Shown here one piece after another: positions 48,506-58,181 of a DNA stretch of 64,000 nt. The position numbers and the translations under genes are program-made. Origin of the DNA: Opacimonas viscosa (GTDB lineage: Bacteria > Pseudomonadota > Gammaproteobacteria > Enterobacterales > Alteromonadaceae); assembly GCF_024199005.1 (NCBI RefSeq), contig NZ_JANATA010000002.1, positions 1-64,000 on the forward strand, written 5' to 3'. The notes under the pieces are model-generated. The model searched no databases. It was not told the origin of the DNA and worked only from the letters and a program-made list of their open reading frames with translations. Each line of letters opens with the position of its first letter. Within the stretch, counting starts at the first letter, position 1.

Positions 48506-49398
48506 TGGGTCAAGTTACCAAAGCCGTTATTCCTGTTGCTGGATTAGGCACACGTATGTTACCGGCTACTAAAGCCATCCCTAAAGAAATGCTACCAGTA
48601 GTAGACAAGCCATTGATTCAATATGTAGTCAACGAATGTGTAGCTGCTGGAATCAAAGAAATCGTACTGGTTACGCATGCATCGAAAAACAGTATTGAAA
48701 ACCATTTTGATACTTCATTTGAGTTAGAAGCTACCTTAGAAAAACGTGTTAAGCGTCAATTATTGGAAGAAGTGCAAGCGATTGTGCCCAAAGGCGTTAC
48801 CATCATGCAAGTCCGTCAAGGTGTTGCAAATGGTTTAGGTCACGCGATAATGTGTGCTCATCCAGTTGTCGGTGATGCACCGTTTGCTGTTGTTCTTCCT
48901 GATGTGATTATGGATGACGTAGCCAGTAATTTACGCAAAGATAACCTTGCTGAAATGGTTTCTAAGTTCAATACCTCTCGAGTATCACAAGTGCTGGTAG
49001 AAGAAGTGCCAGAAGCTGAAGTGAATAAATTTGGTGTCGTTGATCTCGATGGTGCCAATTTAGCACAAGGTGAGTCAGCCAAAATTCACGGAATGGTGGA
49101 AAAACCTGATGTAGAAGATGCGCCTTCGAATTTAGCCGTGGTCGGTCGTTATGTATTATCAGAAAAAATCTGGGAACTGTTAGAGTTCACACCTGCAGGC
49201 GCCGGTGGTGAAGTACAACTTACCGATGCTATTGCGACGTTGATGAATTTGGAACAAGTGGATGCTTATTACATGAAAGGCAAAAGCCATGATTGTGGTT
49301 CAAAGCTGGGCTATATGAAGGCAAATGTTGAGTTTGCTTTGCGCCATCCAGAGTTAGGTGAAGATTTTAAACGTTATTTAGCAGATATGAACGGTTAA
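48505..49398 (+). CDS. galU: UTP-glucose-1-phosphate uridylyltransferase
   Basis: The 297-residue enzyme makes UDP-glucose from glucose 1-phosphate. The nucleotide-binding start is [20 protein letters not shown] near residue 8, with [15 protein letters not shown] after it, VLPDVIMDD near 130, [20 protein letters not shown] near 192 in pieces, and [11 protein letters not shown] near 232. Length fits E. coli GalU (302). It forms a two-gene operon with ugd, giving a direct route from glucose 1-phosphate to UDP-glucuronate. Confidence 0.96.
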   Translation: MGQVTKAVIPVAGLGTRMLPATKAIPKEMLPVVDKPLIQYVVNECVAAGIKEIVLVTHASKNSIENHFDTSFELEATLEKRVKRQLLEEVQAIVPKGVTIMQVRQGVANGLGHAIMCAHPVVGDAPFAVVLPDVIMDDVASNLRKDNLAEMVSKFNTSRVSQVLVEEVPEAEVNKFGVVDLDGANLAQGESAKIHGMVEKPDVEDAPSNLAVVGRYVLSEKIWELLEFTPAGAGGEVQLTDAIATLMNLEQVDAYYMKGKSHDCGSKLGYMKANVEFALRHPELGEDFKRYLADMNG

Positions 49399-49452
49399 GT
49401 CGTGCATAGTTAATTCATACGTATTTACCGATTGAGTTAACCGTCTAAAAAT

Positions 49453-49517
49453 GCTCAAGTCCATAGTAGACGATTCTAATTATTTTAGCATATCCATCAC
49501 TATACTTGGGCTTTTTT
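49453..49517 (+). terminator. Possible terminator after galU
   Basis: GCTCAAGT (49453-49460) can pair with ACTTGGGC (49504-49511), with one T-G pair, followed by six T. The loop is long (43 bases), so the assignment is moderate. Confidence 0.45.
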
Positions 49518-49586
49518 ATGGGTCAAATAACGCTTTGTAAACGTTAGCGCTTAGTACACGTTAATGCTCTAAGTCCTCGTTAATGC

Positions 49587-49907
49587 CTAGTAGACGGCGA
49601 CCTTTTGTTTAATTTTTAAGAGTAATTTATCACTAATCCCTTTGACTTTTGTTAGCTGTTCAATGTCGGTGAACTCACCGTGGGCTTCGCGATAATGGAC
49701 AATGGCTTGAGCTTTTTTCAGACCGATACCAGGTAACGTAGCAAATGTCTTTGCGTCAGCTTTGTTGACATCAATTTGGTCAAAGTTTTCCGTCACTACA
49801 TGTACTTTTCCAGATAGGCCATTATCCATTTCTTCCCATGCGAAGCTTTGGACACTGAGCATCAGGAATGCTGAAAGACTGAATAGTTTGATATATTTTT
49901 GCATCAT
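49587..49907 (-). CDS. ComEA-family helix-hairpin-helix protein
   Basis: The 106-residue protein has a signal peptide (residues 1-23, LSAFLMLSVQSFA) and a C-terminal double helix-hairpin-helix: IDVNKADAKTFATLPGIGLK near residue 45 and FTDIEQLTKVKGISDKLLLK near 79. Such periplasmic proteins bind double-stranded DNA, and related ComEA proteins draw DNA into the periplasm during transformation. No other competence gene is in the window. It is transcribed alone; its stop lies 30 bp past a convergent galU terminator area. Confidence 0.85.
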   Translation of the reverse strand: MMQKYIKLFSLSAFLMLSVQSFAWEEMDNGLSGKVHVVTENFDQIDVNKADAKTFATLPGIGLKKAQAIVHYREAHGEFTDIEQLTKVKGISDKLLLKIKQKVAVY

Positions 49908-50035
49908 ATTTTCCTCAAATAATACGTTTCAAAAGTAAAACGTATGTAGATTATGTCGGAAAAATTAGTACTTATTAGGACAGTTTTAGGAAAAACTAAA
50001 CCGAAGTAGGGCGTTTAAGAATTGTTTTTAGGCAT

Positions 50036-50085
50036 AAAAAAACCTGATAAGCAGTGATCATAAATCCTTACTTATCAGGTTTTAT
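50036..50085. terminator. Strong hairpin terminator between the isocitrate dehydrogenase gene and comEA-like gene
   Basis: Perfect 10-bp arms ACCTGATAAG (50042-50051) and CTTATCAGGT (50071-50080) are flanked by A and T runs. On the minus strand it ends transcription of the isocitrate dehydrogenase gene 9 bp after its stop. Confidence 0.85.
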
Positions 50086-50093
50086 ATTGATTT

Positions 50094-51101
50094 TTACAAA
50101 CGCTCTAGTACTGCAGCAGTAAAATCAGTAGTACCGTGTTCACCGCCAAGGTCACGAGTAGTGCGGTCACCTGATTCGATGACATCTTTCAATGCCGTGC
50201 GAATACGTTCTGCTTTGTCACCCATTTCTAAGTACTCTAACATTTGGATAGATGCGAGAATAACTGAGGTAGGGTTCGCTAAATTCATGCCTGCAATATC
50301 AGGAGCTGAACCATGAACCGCTTCAAAAATAGCACAATCTTCACCGATATTTGCGCCAGGAGCCATACCTAAACCACCGACTAAACCTGCACAAAGGTCT
50401 GATAAAATATCACCAAATAAATTCGTAGTCACAATCACATCAAACTGGTGAGGGTTCATCACTAACTGCATACAAGTATTGTCAACAATCATCTCTGCCG
50501 ACTCAATATCAGGATAACGTTCACCTACTTCACGTGCGACTTTTAAAAATAAGCCTGAAGTTGACTTTAAGATATTTGCTTTGTGCACGGCAGTCACTTT
50601 CTTACGACCTTCACGACGCGCAAGTTCGTAAGCAAATTCTACGATTTTCTCAGCACCTTCACGGGTGATGATACTTTTTGCTTCCGCTTCTGTACCATCT
50701 TCTGAGACAACTTGTCCTAAACCTGAGTACATACCTTGGGTATTCTCACGTACCGTGATGATATCAATATCTTCATATCGCGCTTTAGTCCCTTTAAACG
50801 ATAAAACCGGGCGCACGTTACCGTATAATTTAAACTGTTTACGTAGACTAACGTTGATTGAAGTAAAACCTTCACCCACTGGGGTAGTTAAGGGACCTTT
50901 CAATGCAACTTTGTTTTTCGCGATAAGTTCTAAGGTTTCTTGTGGTAATAATTCGCCGTGGTTTTCTAAAGCCATCAGACCTGCATCTGCATAATCATAG
51001 GCAAAGTCACAACCGACTTTATCTAGGATTTGAGTGGCAGCATCAATAATATCTGGACCAATACCGTCACCTTTGATAACAGTAATTCTTTGCTGAGTCA
51101 T
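50094..51101 (-). CDS. NAD-type isocitrate dehydrogenase
   Basis: The 335-residue decarboxylating dehydrogenase has [20 protein letters not shown] at the N-terminus, the substrate loop [20 protein letters not shown] near residue 80, [15 protein letters not shown] near 118, [12 protein letters not shown] near 175, [19 protein letters not shown] near 225 and [15 protein letters not shown] near 265. Length and the loop fit the small homodimeric NAD-dependent isocitrate dehydrogenases rather than the 416-residue NADP Icd, LeuB or tartrate dehydrogenase. It would oxidise isocitrate to 2-oxoglutarate. Homoisocitrate dehydrogenase is a remoter alternative. Confidence 0.85.
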   Translation of the reverse strand: MTQQRITVIKGDGIGPDIIDAATQILDKVGCDFAYDYADAGLMALENHGELLPQETLELIAKNKVALKGPLTTPVGEGFTSINVSLRKQFKLYGNVRPVLSFKGTKARYEDIDIITVRENTQGMYSGLGQVVSEDGTEAEAKSIITREGAEKIVEFAYELARREGRKKVTAVHKANILKSTSGLFLKVAREVGERYPDIESAEMIVDNTCMQLVMNPHQFDVIVTTNLFGDILSDLCAGLVGGLGMAPGANIGEDCAIFEAVHGSAPDIAGMNLANPTSVILASIQMLEYLEMGDKAERIRTALKDVIESGDRTTRDLGGEHGTTDFTAAVLERL

Positions 51102-51331
51102 TAAATGTCCTTGCTTAATAAAATGTAAAATAAAGTGGGTTTAAATGTTAAACCGCTAAACGCGCGCATTCTATCTTATGCTAAAGATATTCTCTAGAGA
51201 TAAACAGGATAAATACGATGAAAGTAGTACACAAATGGTCGTATTTACACTATTTAAAATATGTCTGCGCCATTCTTCAAGTTTAGCATTGGTTCAGGTG
51301 GCAAGGCGTGTTTTGACCATTTATTTGCTGG

Positions 51332-52732
51332 TTATTCGTTATGCGTTTGCGCAATAATATAACAAGGTTCATATTGGGTGCCTGGCAGTTTCATGCGTCC
51401 TTGTGCAACGAATGCTTGTAATAACTTATCAAGCAGATTCATGAGTTTAGGCTCTCCGTTGAGTTGATAAGGTCCCTTTTGGGCGATATCCTGTACGGCC
51501 TCTGCTTTAATATTACCGGCAACAATTCCCGAAAATGCACAACGCAAGGTAGCTGCTAAATCACCGATAGGTTGTTCTAAATGTAAATCCAGTCCAGCCA
51601 TATTCTCATGAGAGGGAACAAAAGGGTGTTGCATTGCACTAGGAATTTGGAGTGACCAATTGTAGCCATAAGAGTCACCAATATTACGTCTGGCTTGTTT
51701 GACATCTTGGTGTTGTTTGGCAAAAAACTGTCCCACAGCTTTGGGGTCATCGATAATAATCGTATATAGCTGAGTTGCTTTAAAACCTAGGGTGGCTTTG
51801 ATGAAACTATCGAGTTCAATAAAATAGCTTTCACTTTCTTGAGGCCCGGTTAAGACTAGAGGGATTTTTTGCTGATGGTTTTCAGCTTGTAATAATACGC
51901 CTAGAATGTATAACAACTCTTCAGCTGTTCCTGCACCGCCAGGAAAAACAATGATCCCATGCGCAAAACGCACAAAAGCTTCCAAACGTTTTTCAATGTC
52001 AGGCATGATTATTAATTCATTGACGATTGCATTAGGTGGTTCAGCTGCAATAATTGACGGTTCTGTGATCCCTATATAACGTCCATTACTAACACGTTGT
52101 TTAGCGTGTCCAATTGCCGCGCCTTTCATTGGACCTTTCATTGCTCCTGGCCCACATCCTGTACAAATATTAAATTCTCTTAAACCGAGTTGATAGCCAA
52201 CTTCCTTGGTGTATTGATATTCATGGGGACGGATCGAATGCCCCCCCCAACAGACGATAGTGTTTAAGTCTTCATTAGTAGAAATTGCATTAGCGTGGCG
52301 TAGCATATCAAAGACTAAATCAGTGCATTGCCCAGTCGCCAGCTGAGTACCACTATTTGATTTTTCTGGAGTGGTGAGCTGACAAACGCCTTGGGGGTAT
52401 TTATCTTCCATGTACAATAAATCACGCATCACCGAAAATAGATGCTCATGCACCCCTGTAATTAACTTGCCATCCACAAAAGCTTGTGACGGTGGGTTTT
52501 CTAGTTCGATTTTAACGCCACGCTCTTTTCTGATGAGATGGATTTGGAAGTTCTCGTTATCCGACATTAATTTATGCATATCGTCAGTTTCTGCACCGCT
52601 ATTTAACACAGCTAGACAGCAACGGCGAAATAATTGATAACGTTCAGGGTGATGTGATGCGGTCACAGATTTCATTTCTGATTGTGATAATTGACTCATC
52701 CAGCCCACTGGATTGAGTTGTACTTTATGCAT
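51332..52732 (-). CDS. ppnN: Nucleotide 5'-monophosphate nucleosidase PpnN (YgdH)
   Basis: The 466-residue protein cleaves purine and pyrimidine monophosphates to base and ribose 5-phosphate, and in E. coli is stimulated by (p)ppGpp. The central LOG-like domain has WGGHSIRPHEYQYTKEVGYQ near residue 160, GCGPGAMKGPMKGAAIGHAK near 196 and the active motif FPGGAGTAEELLYILGVLL near 262. Flanking N- and C-terminal domains are present, as in E. coli YgdH (454). It begins a set shared with the E. coli csrB neighbourhood (ppnN, queF, syd). Confidence 0.93.
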   Translation of the reverse strand: MHKVQLNPVGWMSQLSQSEMKSVTASHHPERYQLFRRCCLAVLNSGAETDDMHKLMSDNENFQIHLIRKERGVKIELENPPSQAFVDGKLITGVHEHLFSVMRDLLYMEDKYPQGVCQLTTPEKSNSGTQLATGQCTDLVFDMLRHANAISTNEDLNTIVCWGGHSIRPHEYQYTKEVGYQLGLREFNICTGCGPGAMKGPMKGAAIGHAKQRVSNGRYIGITEPSIIAAEPPNAIVNELIIMPDIEKRLEAFVRFAHGIIVFPGGAGTAEELLYILGVLLQAENHQQKIPLVLTGPQESESYFIELDSFIKATLGFKATQLYTIIIDDPKAVGQFFAKQHQDVKQARRNIGDSYGYNWSLQIPSAMQHPFVPSHENMAGLDLHLEQPIGDLAATLRCAFSGIVAGNIKAEAVQDIAQKGPYQLNGEPKLMNLLDKLLQAFVAQGRMKLPGTQYEPCYIIAQTHNE

Positions 52733-52775
52733 TAAACGATTCCCTCAGTTAATCATGTCAGAAATGGCTTTGCCG

Positions 52776-53906
52776 TTAGCCCATTTGTACTTGGTCACGA
52801 CCATTCATTTTAGCTTTGTATAAAGCGATATCAGCTTTTGCAAATATCATTTCCACTGGACATGTTGCAAAGGTATGTCCAATCCCTAGTGAACCCGTGA
52901 TTTTGAACTTCTCATCATTGAAGTTGAAAGATAACTGGCGTAATTTATCTAAAATGTCATTTGCTTTTGTCGCTGCAGCTTCAGGTGTGGTATCCACAAA
53001 CATCAACAAGAACTCCTCGCCACCCCAGCGACCAACAAAATTAGGGGATTTAACATGTTGTTGTAAAAACTGGGCCACAGATTGTAGGATTTTATCACCT
53101 GCGATATGGCCATAGGTATCATTTATTTTTTTAAAATAATCGATATCAAAAACAGCCAACGCCGTACCATTTTTCCTATTTCCAACAGTCAGTATTTCAG
53201 AATCAACGGCTTTATCACAAGCCATCCGATTTGGTAAATTGGTTAATTTATCGGTTTGTGCTTGGAGGTTTGCTATCCGTAATTGTTCCGAATAAGCTTG
53301 GGTTTGTTCTTCTAGTTGCGCAATTTTATGTTGCATACCCTTGAGTAAAAAGGTCAGTTTATTGGACGCGACTTGTTCCTTTTGATTATGCTGGTCCATA
53401 CTGGTTTGTACCGATTCAATGTACTCTGACACCTCTTTCTTTAATGTTTCGAGTGATTCTGACGAACTTAACGTTTCATCAATACTCTGGACAGACTGCT
53501 GAATTTCTTCATTGAGAAAAGCACGGTTAGCAGATGACGTCTCTGATACTGCAGACAACGAGTCTAATTTGGTTTTAAATTCACCAAATTCCTGCCCAAC
53601 GGTTGCTAGATAAGCTTGTTCGGTATCGAGTAGTTTTGGGGTTTTACCTGTTCGATAAGCCGTAATTCGTTTGATAGAGGTTTTTAATTTAGTGCGTAAA
53701 GCCAATTCATTAGGCGCTTTGTGTACTAAACTAATCAGATCTTGAAAAACACTATCTAAAGTCGGGTACTTACCCAAACACAACTCACTAAGTTGGGTAA
53801 TAATATTATCTTTGAGGACAAAAACATCGTTTTGTGGCGCTGGTTTAAGCTCACTTTCTTGAGCATCAATTTTTTTGATAGTCGGTTTATCGATGATAGC
53901 AGACAT
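52776..53906 (-). CDS. Diguanylate cyclase with N-terminal coiled-coil region
   Basis: The start at ATG 53906 follows AAAAGGAATC; an upstream in-frame start lacks support. The 376 residues comprise an N-terminal helical region of about 200 residues with coiled coil near 165-205 and a GGDEF domain at about 210-376. DKLTNLPNRMA, AVFDIDYFKKINDTYGHIAGDK and the active site RWGGEEFLLMFVD are intact. The inhibitory RxxD site before GGEEF is replaced (KSPN), so product feedback may be absent. It should make cyclic di-GMP; the input signal is unknown. Soluble. Confidence 0.9.
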   Translation of the reverse strand: MSAIIDKPTIKKIDAQESELKPAPQNDVFVLKDNIITQLSELCLGKYPTLDSVFQDLISLVHKAPNELALRTKLKTSIKRITAYRTGKTPKLLDTEQAYLATVGQEFGEFKTKLDSLSAVSETSSANRAFLNEEIQQSVQSIDETLSSSESLETLKKEVSEYIESVQTSMDQHNQKEQVASNKLTFLLKGMQHKIAQLEEQTQAYSEQLRIANLQAQTDKLTNLPNRMACDKAVDSEILTVGNRKNGTALAVFDIDYFKKINDTYGHIAGDKILQSVAQFLQQHVKSPNFVGRWGGEEFLLMFVDTTPEAAATKANDILDKLRQLSFNFNDEKFKITGSLGIGHTFATCPVEMIFAKADIALYKAKMNGRDQVQMG

Positions 53907-54007
53907 GTTGAATGATTCCTTTTGACAACATCTATATATCGACACTTACAGCATAAAGTAAAGTTGATAATAAGTCTTATTTTATTTGTTGCTACAAGCG
54001 CATCACG

Positions 54008-54853
54008 TTATTGTCGTAACGTTCGCAGATCCTCTACGGGCTGTTCAAAATTCGACCTGAACGGATTAATGTCAAGTCCACCTCTTCTAGTATAGCGGGC
54101 GTAAACAGTGAGTTTTTCACACGCGCAGTATTGGGTTAAATCCATAAAGATCCGTTCAACACACTGCTCATGAAACTCATTATGCTCACGAAATGAAATT
54201 ATGTAACGCAGGAGGGCGGCTTGATCAATCTTTGGACCCTTATACTTTATGACAACTGAAGCCCAATCCGGTTGATTGGTTACTAGGCAGTTGGATTTGA
54301 GTAAGTTCGAATACAAGGTTTCTGTGACCATCACCTCAGGTTCTTCTACTTTTAGCAGTTTTGGATTTAAAGCATATTCACAGATGCTTATATCTTGTTG
54401 GTCGATACACTGACCTGGTAAAGTACTAAACGAACTTAAGTGAAAATCCTCTGGCAGAATGATGGTAATCTGCACCTCTCCTTGAGCACACTCGCTCAAA
54501 TCTTTTTGCAAAGTCTGTTTTACCTGCTGTGTTGAGGTGAAAACCGAGTTATTAAAGCTGTTAAGATAGAGTTTGAAGGACTTTGATTCAACTAAGTTTT
54601 TGGAGAATGCGTCAATCCTACAACGCAAAATGGCAATCTGCGGCAGGCCATTAGGTTGTAACCAAGAAAGTTCATAGCCATTCCATAGATCATTCCCGTG
54701 AAAGGGTAAATCATTCCCTGTAAGCGCTAAATCGTCACGATTTAATTGACGAGGTACGGGTTGCAACAACTCAGGGGCGTAAGTAGATTTGTATTCAACA
54801 GTTTTACCCAAAGTCAGTGCTTGTATCGCTTGTTTATTTGCATATTCAGGCAT
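54008..54853 (-). CDS. queF: NADPH-dependent 7-cyano-7-deazaguanine reductase
   Basis: The 281-residue enzyme reduces preQ0 to preQ1 in queuosine synthesis. The QueF motif ESKSFKLYLNSFNNS is near residue 89, and the active Cys is in LLKSNCLVTNQPDWAS near 190, with HNEFHEQCVERIFMDL near 226. It is the two-domain YqcD form, close to E. coli QueF (282). It sits head to head with syd, the same gene pair found in E. coli. Confidence 0.95.
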   Translation of the reverse strand: MPEYANKQAIQALTLGKTVEYKSTYAPELLQPVPRQLNRDDLALTGNDLPFHGNDLWNGYELSWLQPNGLPQIAILRCRIDAFSKNLVESKSFKLYLNSFNNSVFTSTQQVKQTLQKDLSECAQGEVQITIILPEDFHLSSFSTLPGQCIDQQDISICEYALNPKLLKVEEPEVMVTETLYSNLLKSNCLVTNQPDWASVVIKYKGPKIDQAALLRYIISFREHNEFHEQCVERIFMDLTQYCACEKLTVYARYTRRGGLDINPFRSNFEQPVEDLRTLRQ

Positions 54854-55039
54854 GTATTACTCTATTCATGGTTGGATTGGTGCACAGCATTGCTAACAAA
54901 GAATGTGCCGCTGGTGTACAATAAAATATCTTTAATCGAGCACAGCAAGTAGTGACTACGCGCTATGTGATGCTGTATACATGATTCGTTAAATAACCAA
55001 TATGCAATATTATACAGTACAAATACCTAGGAGATCACT

Positions 55040-55582
55040 ATGATGCAACAACAGTGGCAACAATTTGTCCAAACATACGTGAAAAACGTCTCACCCATTA
55101 TTGAATTTGATAGAGATTGGGTATCTCCTTGCTTAGTAATTGAAAAGGGCGTGCAATTAGATGCACTAGAAAATGGAGCTCAACTAAGATGGATAATGCA
55201 ACCAAGAACGGCGGCTAGTTTAGCAAATCTAAATGAAGCGTTAGAGTTAGTAGTACCTCCAGCGTTATCAGACTTCTATTGTAGCTGTTTTGCGCATCAT
55301 TTAGAGGTGCATTTTGCAGGGAAAAATCTCACATTATTACAAATTTGGAATGAGGAAGATTTCCATCAATTACAAGAAAACATCATAGGCCATGTGTTAA
55401 TGAAAAGACGCTTGCGTCAACGCGATACTATTTTTATTGGTTTTACCGAAGATGATGAAGAAATTATTGCTGTGGATGTTGCTTCCCAAGCGGTGGTCGT
55501 TGAACGACTCGGCAAAGAATGGGAAGTGGAGTTAGCACCAGATTTACCAACGTTTATTGACCAACTCATTCCTGCACAATGA
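55040..55582 (+). CDS. syd: SecY-interacting protein Syd
   Basis: The 180-residue soluble protein starts at ATG 55040 after AGGAG; a second ATG follows directly. Family blocks are LRWIMQPRTAASLANLNEAL near residue 49 and VPPALSDFYCSCFAHHLEV near 73, then QIWNEEDFHQLQENIIGHVL near 106. Syd binds SecY at the inner membrane and is thought to check for faulty translocons. Length matches E. coli Syd (181). It neighbours queF and lies upstream of the CsrB-like RNA, as in E. coli. Confidence 0.94.
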   Translation: MMQQQWQQFVQTYVKNVSPIIEFDRDWVSPCLVIEKGVQLDALENGAQLRWIMQPRTAASLANLNEALELVVPPALSDFYCSCFAHHLEVHFAGKNLTLLQIWNEEDFHQLQENIIGHVLMKRRLRQRDTIFIGFTEDDEEIIAVDVASQAVVVERLGKEWEVELAPDLPTFIDQLIPAQ

Positions 55583-55590
55583 TCTAATCA

Positions 55591-55926
55591 TTACCTTTCT
55601 TTTTGTAGGGCCTGCACCTGAGATTTCAATTCGGCAACATCGACGAGTAAACGTTCTATTTGAGCATTTTGCTGCTGTATCAGAGTCAATAATCCTTGTG
55701 GTGATGTAGGGATACTATCTACTTTTGGCGTCGTGGATTCTGTCACTGGAAGGCTTCCTTTGGTCGCACGAGCACCACTTTTGTAAGCCGCTATGCCAGC
55801 TAAAATTTGTGGTAAAGGTAGTTTTTCACTGAGTTTTGCTTTCACTAAACCACTCGAAATAGTGAGGCCTTTCGCTTCAATCTGAGCGCATATTTGTAAG
55901 ATGCTGGTTTGATTCGAAGATGTCAT
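55591..55926 (-). CDS. Small DNA-binding-like coiled-coil protein, unknown function
   Basis: The 111-residue protein has an N-terminal helical segment (residues 8-48, ICAQIEAKGLTISSGLVKAK and PLPQILAGIAAYKSG) that could be a winged-helix-like fold, a Pro/Thr-rich linker, and a C-terminal coiled coil (residues 80-110, TLIQQQNAQIERLLVDVAEL). This layout recalls KfrA-type DNA-binding proteins in miniature, but similarity is only by arrangement. AAAGG precedes the ATG by 5 bp. It is convergent with syd, 8 bp apart. No firm family. Confidence 0.6.
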   Translation of the reverse strand: MTSSNQTSILQICAQIEAKGLTISSGLVKAKLSEKLPLPQILAGIAAYKSGARATKGSLPVTESTTPKVDSIPTSPQGLLTLIQQQNAQIERLLVDVAELKSQVQALQKER

Positions 55927-56216
55927 ATATACCTTTTCATAGTCGCTGAACTAATTTGTTCCCATTATTTAGCGAAATTCTACACTTTTTAAGTTATTAC
56001 ACCATATTTAAAAATCACCTTTTAAATAAAGCATTTAAAAACAATAACTTATTATTTGGCATGGTGAGTGCAAAGCTATATTACAATATGTCGAGGAACA
56101 CCGGCTGACATATTGTTTTACCTGACAATGGCGATGTGCATTATGACCAGCCAGTTATTTACAATGGGGCGCTAAATACACAACGATGTGTAATGCGCAC
56201 AATTTAAGGAGAAAAT

Positions 56217-56603
56217 ATGAATTCAAGACTAAAGCTCACATCTGTTGTGGCATTAATGGCAAGTAGTGTAATGCTTGGTGGATGTGTAATCGCAGTCGAT
56301 GGCGATGATTTTAGGGAAGGTGCTAGAGAGTACTCAGATGCTTGGGAAGACCGTGTACTGAATAATCGCAAACATTTACAAATGCTAAAATTGGATGACA
56401 CACTCCAAACAGTTAGTGAGAAAATGGGGTCAGCTGATTTTAATGAGGTCATTAAAGTTGGCGAAAAAAGCTATCAAGTGCTTTACTATCGTACGCAACG
56501 AGTAGAAAAAGATGGCATCACAACCAAAGATGAATGTACACCTATTATATTCTTGGATCAACAAGTTGTGGGTTGGGGGAATTCCTATTTAGGTGCTCTT
56601 TAG
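56217..56603 (+). CDS. DUF3192 family lipoprotein
   Basis: The 128-residue protein has a lipobox VMLGGC with Cys23. The mature part matches DUF3192: an Arg/Asn segment WEDRVLNNRKHLQML, LKLDDTLQTVSEKMGSADFN near residue 60, and YQVLYYRTQRVEKDGITTKD near 88 followed by ECTPIIFLDQQVVGWG. The fold resembles BamE/SmpA-like lipoproteins, so an envelope role is likely but unproven. Purine-rich AAGGAGAAA precedes the start. Monocistronic. Confidence 0.85.
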   Translation: MNSRLKLTSVVALMASSVMLGGCVIAVDGDDFREGAREYSDAWEDRVLNNRKHLQMLKLDDTLQTVSEKMGSADFNEVIKVGEKSYQVLYYRTQRVEKDGITTKDECTPIIFLDQQVVGWGNSYLGAL

Positions 56604-56719
56604 CATTGATGCGTCTTGTTCATTACTATGGCCTTAAACAACATTATTTATGCTTTTGTTATTAACTGTTGTATAGTGTTAAATAAATGTTAATTTCGTA
56701 TTTTAATATGGAGAAGTGT

Positions 56720-57373
56720 ATGCCCTCAAACGCAATCGAATATGACCAAGAAGATATTGATTTTGAAGTCAAGTATCTTTCTTCTGGAGATCTGAAAATT
56801 GCGGCTTCTATTCTCTATAATGCTTATTTTCAGGATCCTCTATTTAAAGATATTTTTAAAGTAGACGAAGAAGGTTATGAAATGCGGTTGCGTTCTGCGA
56901 TCCGCGAAGAATTACATGTGTTTTGGGAAGCAAAGCAACCAATGTTAGGTGTATATCGATCATCATCATTGGTTGCCGTTACTTGTCTAATTGGTCCTAA
57001 TCCTGATTTTGGTCATGGACGTTATTGGCATTGGCGCTTGCGTATGTTGTTGACGGCTGGTTTTTTGGGTACACAAAATTTACTCGCCAAAGAAAAGCAT
57101 GTTAGAGAAAATCTACCGACACAAAATTGTCACATGATTTCTTTCATTGGCGTGCATCCTCAGCATCAAGACCAAGGGATCGGTCATATTTTGTTGGCAG
57201 GTATCAATGAAATTATTCATCAGGATCCTTCATCCGTTGGTGTTGCTGTGTATGTGACCTTAGAAAAATGTTTGTCATTTTTTGACGATGGTGGGTTTAA
57301 ACACATCAAACAATTACAGACTTCAGGCATAACTGGACGAATTATGTACAAAAGCATGAGGGAGGCAGAGTAA
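56720..57373 (+). CDS. GNAT family N-acetyltransferase
   Basis: The 217-residue protein is read from ATG 56720, which has GGAG 8 bp upstream; an earlier in-frame start at 56687 has none. The acetyl-CoA site is ISFIGVHPQHQDQGIGHILL near residue 137, the V-x-P-x-x-Q-x-x-G-I-G motif A of the family, with VAVYVTLEKCLSFFDDGGF near 180 as motif B. Substrate cannot be told. The GacA/UvrY-type box of the CsrB-like RNA begins 14 bp after its stop. Confidence 0.85.
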   Translation: MPSNAIEYDQEDIDFEVKYLSSGDLKIAASILYNAYFQDPLFKDIFKVDEEGYEMRLRSAIREELHVFWEAKQPMLGVYRSSSLVAVTCLIGPNPDFGHGRYWHWRLRMLLTAGFLGTQNLLAKEKHVRENLPTQNCHMISFIGVHPQHQDQGIGHILLAGINEIIHQDPSSVGVAVYVTLEKCLSFFDDGGFKHIKQLQTSGITGRIMYKSMREAE

Positions 57374-57387
57374 ATTGTGATTTCTTA

Positions 57388-57405
57388 TGTAAGAAATCTC
57401 CTACA
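57388..57405 (+). promoter_or_regulatory. GacA/UvrY/BarA-type upstream activating sequence
   Basis: TGTAAG-AAATCT-CCTACA matches the known TGTAAG-N6-CTTACA activator site of rsm/csr RNA genes at 11 of 12 half-site positions. It lies about 165 bp before the predicted RNA start, the distance typical of rsmY/rsmZ genes. A GTAAGC element follows at 57411. Bases 57406-57569 hold AT-rich sequence with candidate -10 elements TATAAT (57534-57539) and TATACT (57558-57563). Confidence 0.78.
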
Positions 57406-57730
57406 GTGATGTAAGCTAATGCGTTTTTTTTATCCCCAGATTGCTCACAATTCATATAACTCATTGTTTTATATCAGTTAAAGTGGATCACATTTTTTTT
57501 ATTCACTGATAAATTTCCAATTATTTTATATTCTATAATGCAGCTCAGTATAAAACCTATACTATCTATCTTGTCACTCAGGAACACGACTGTCAGGAAG
57601 ACATCAAGGACAAGCTGCAAAGCAATAGTGTTTAAAGGATTAGAGACTAGCAAGGACTCAAGGTTGAAATGTAAAGTTTTGGACAAGCCATACGGTCATA
57701 TTATCTCAGGATGAGATTCTACAAAGGATA

Positions 57731-57925
57731 CAGGATTGACTTGCAATAGTCATTAGGACAAGCCTTCGGGCAATAAAATATCAGGATGATATTTTTTCAA
57801 GGACACAGGATTGACTTGCAATAGTCATGAGGACAAGCCTTCGGGTAATAAAATATCAGGATGATATTTTTTCAAGGACACAGGATTGACTTGCAATAGT
57901 CATAAGGACAAGCCTTCGGGTAATA
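57731..57925 (+). repeat. Tandem 75-bp unit within the CsrB-like RNA, about 2.6 copies
   Basis: Copies begin at 57731, 57806 and 57881 with CAGGATTGACTTGCAATAGT, exactly 75 bp apart. Each complete unit carries four GGA motifs, a GACT/AGTC stem, GCCTTCGGG and the AATATC-AGGAT-GATATT hairpin. The third copy breaks off after GCCTTCGGGTAATA. The unit adds several CsrA sites per copy. Confidence 0.92.
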
Positions 57926-58181
57926 GTTATGCATGGAAGCTAGACTGAACAAGGACAAAGGAACAGGACAATGGTCATGATGACCATATGGAACAATTCC
58001 AGGATGGAAGTAGGTTGTAGTATGGATGTACAACTTCGGACTGGATTCAAGGAAAGGGACCCGTGGATGGAGTCGCGGCCAGCTTAGGAAGAGTTGGATA
58101 AAAAGGAAAGGGGCGTATAAGGAAGTTAATCGGGATGATTATTGTAGCAAGGGAACGCTGAGAAGGATACTCGAAATCACG

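Noticed and set aside
57721-57925. CRISPR array suggested by repeated units
   Set aside because: Units are contiguous 75-bp tandem copies with no unique spacers and no cas genes.
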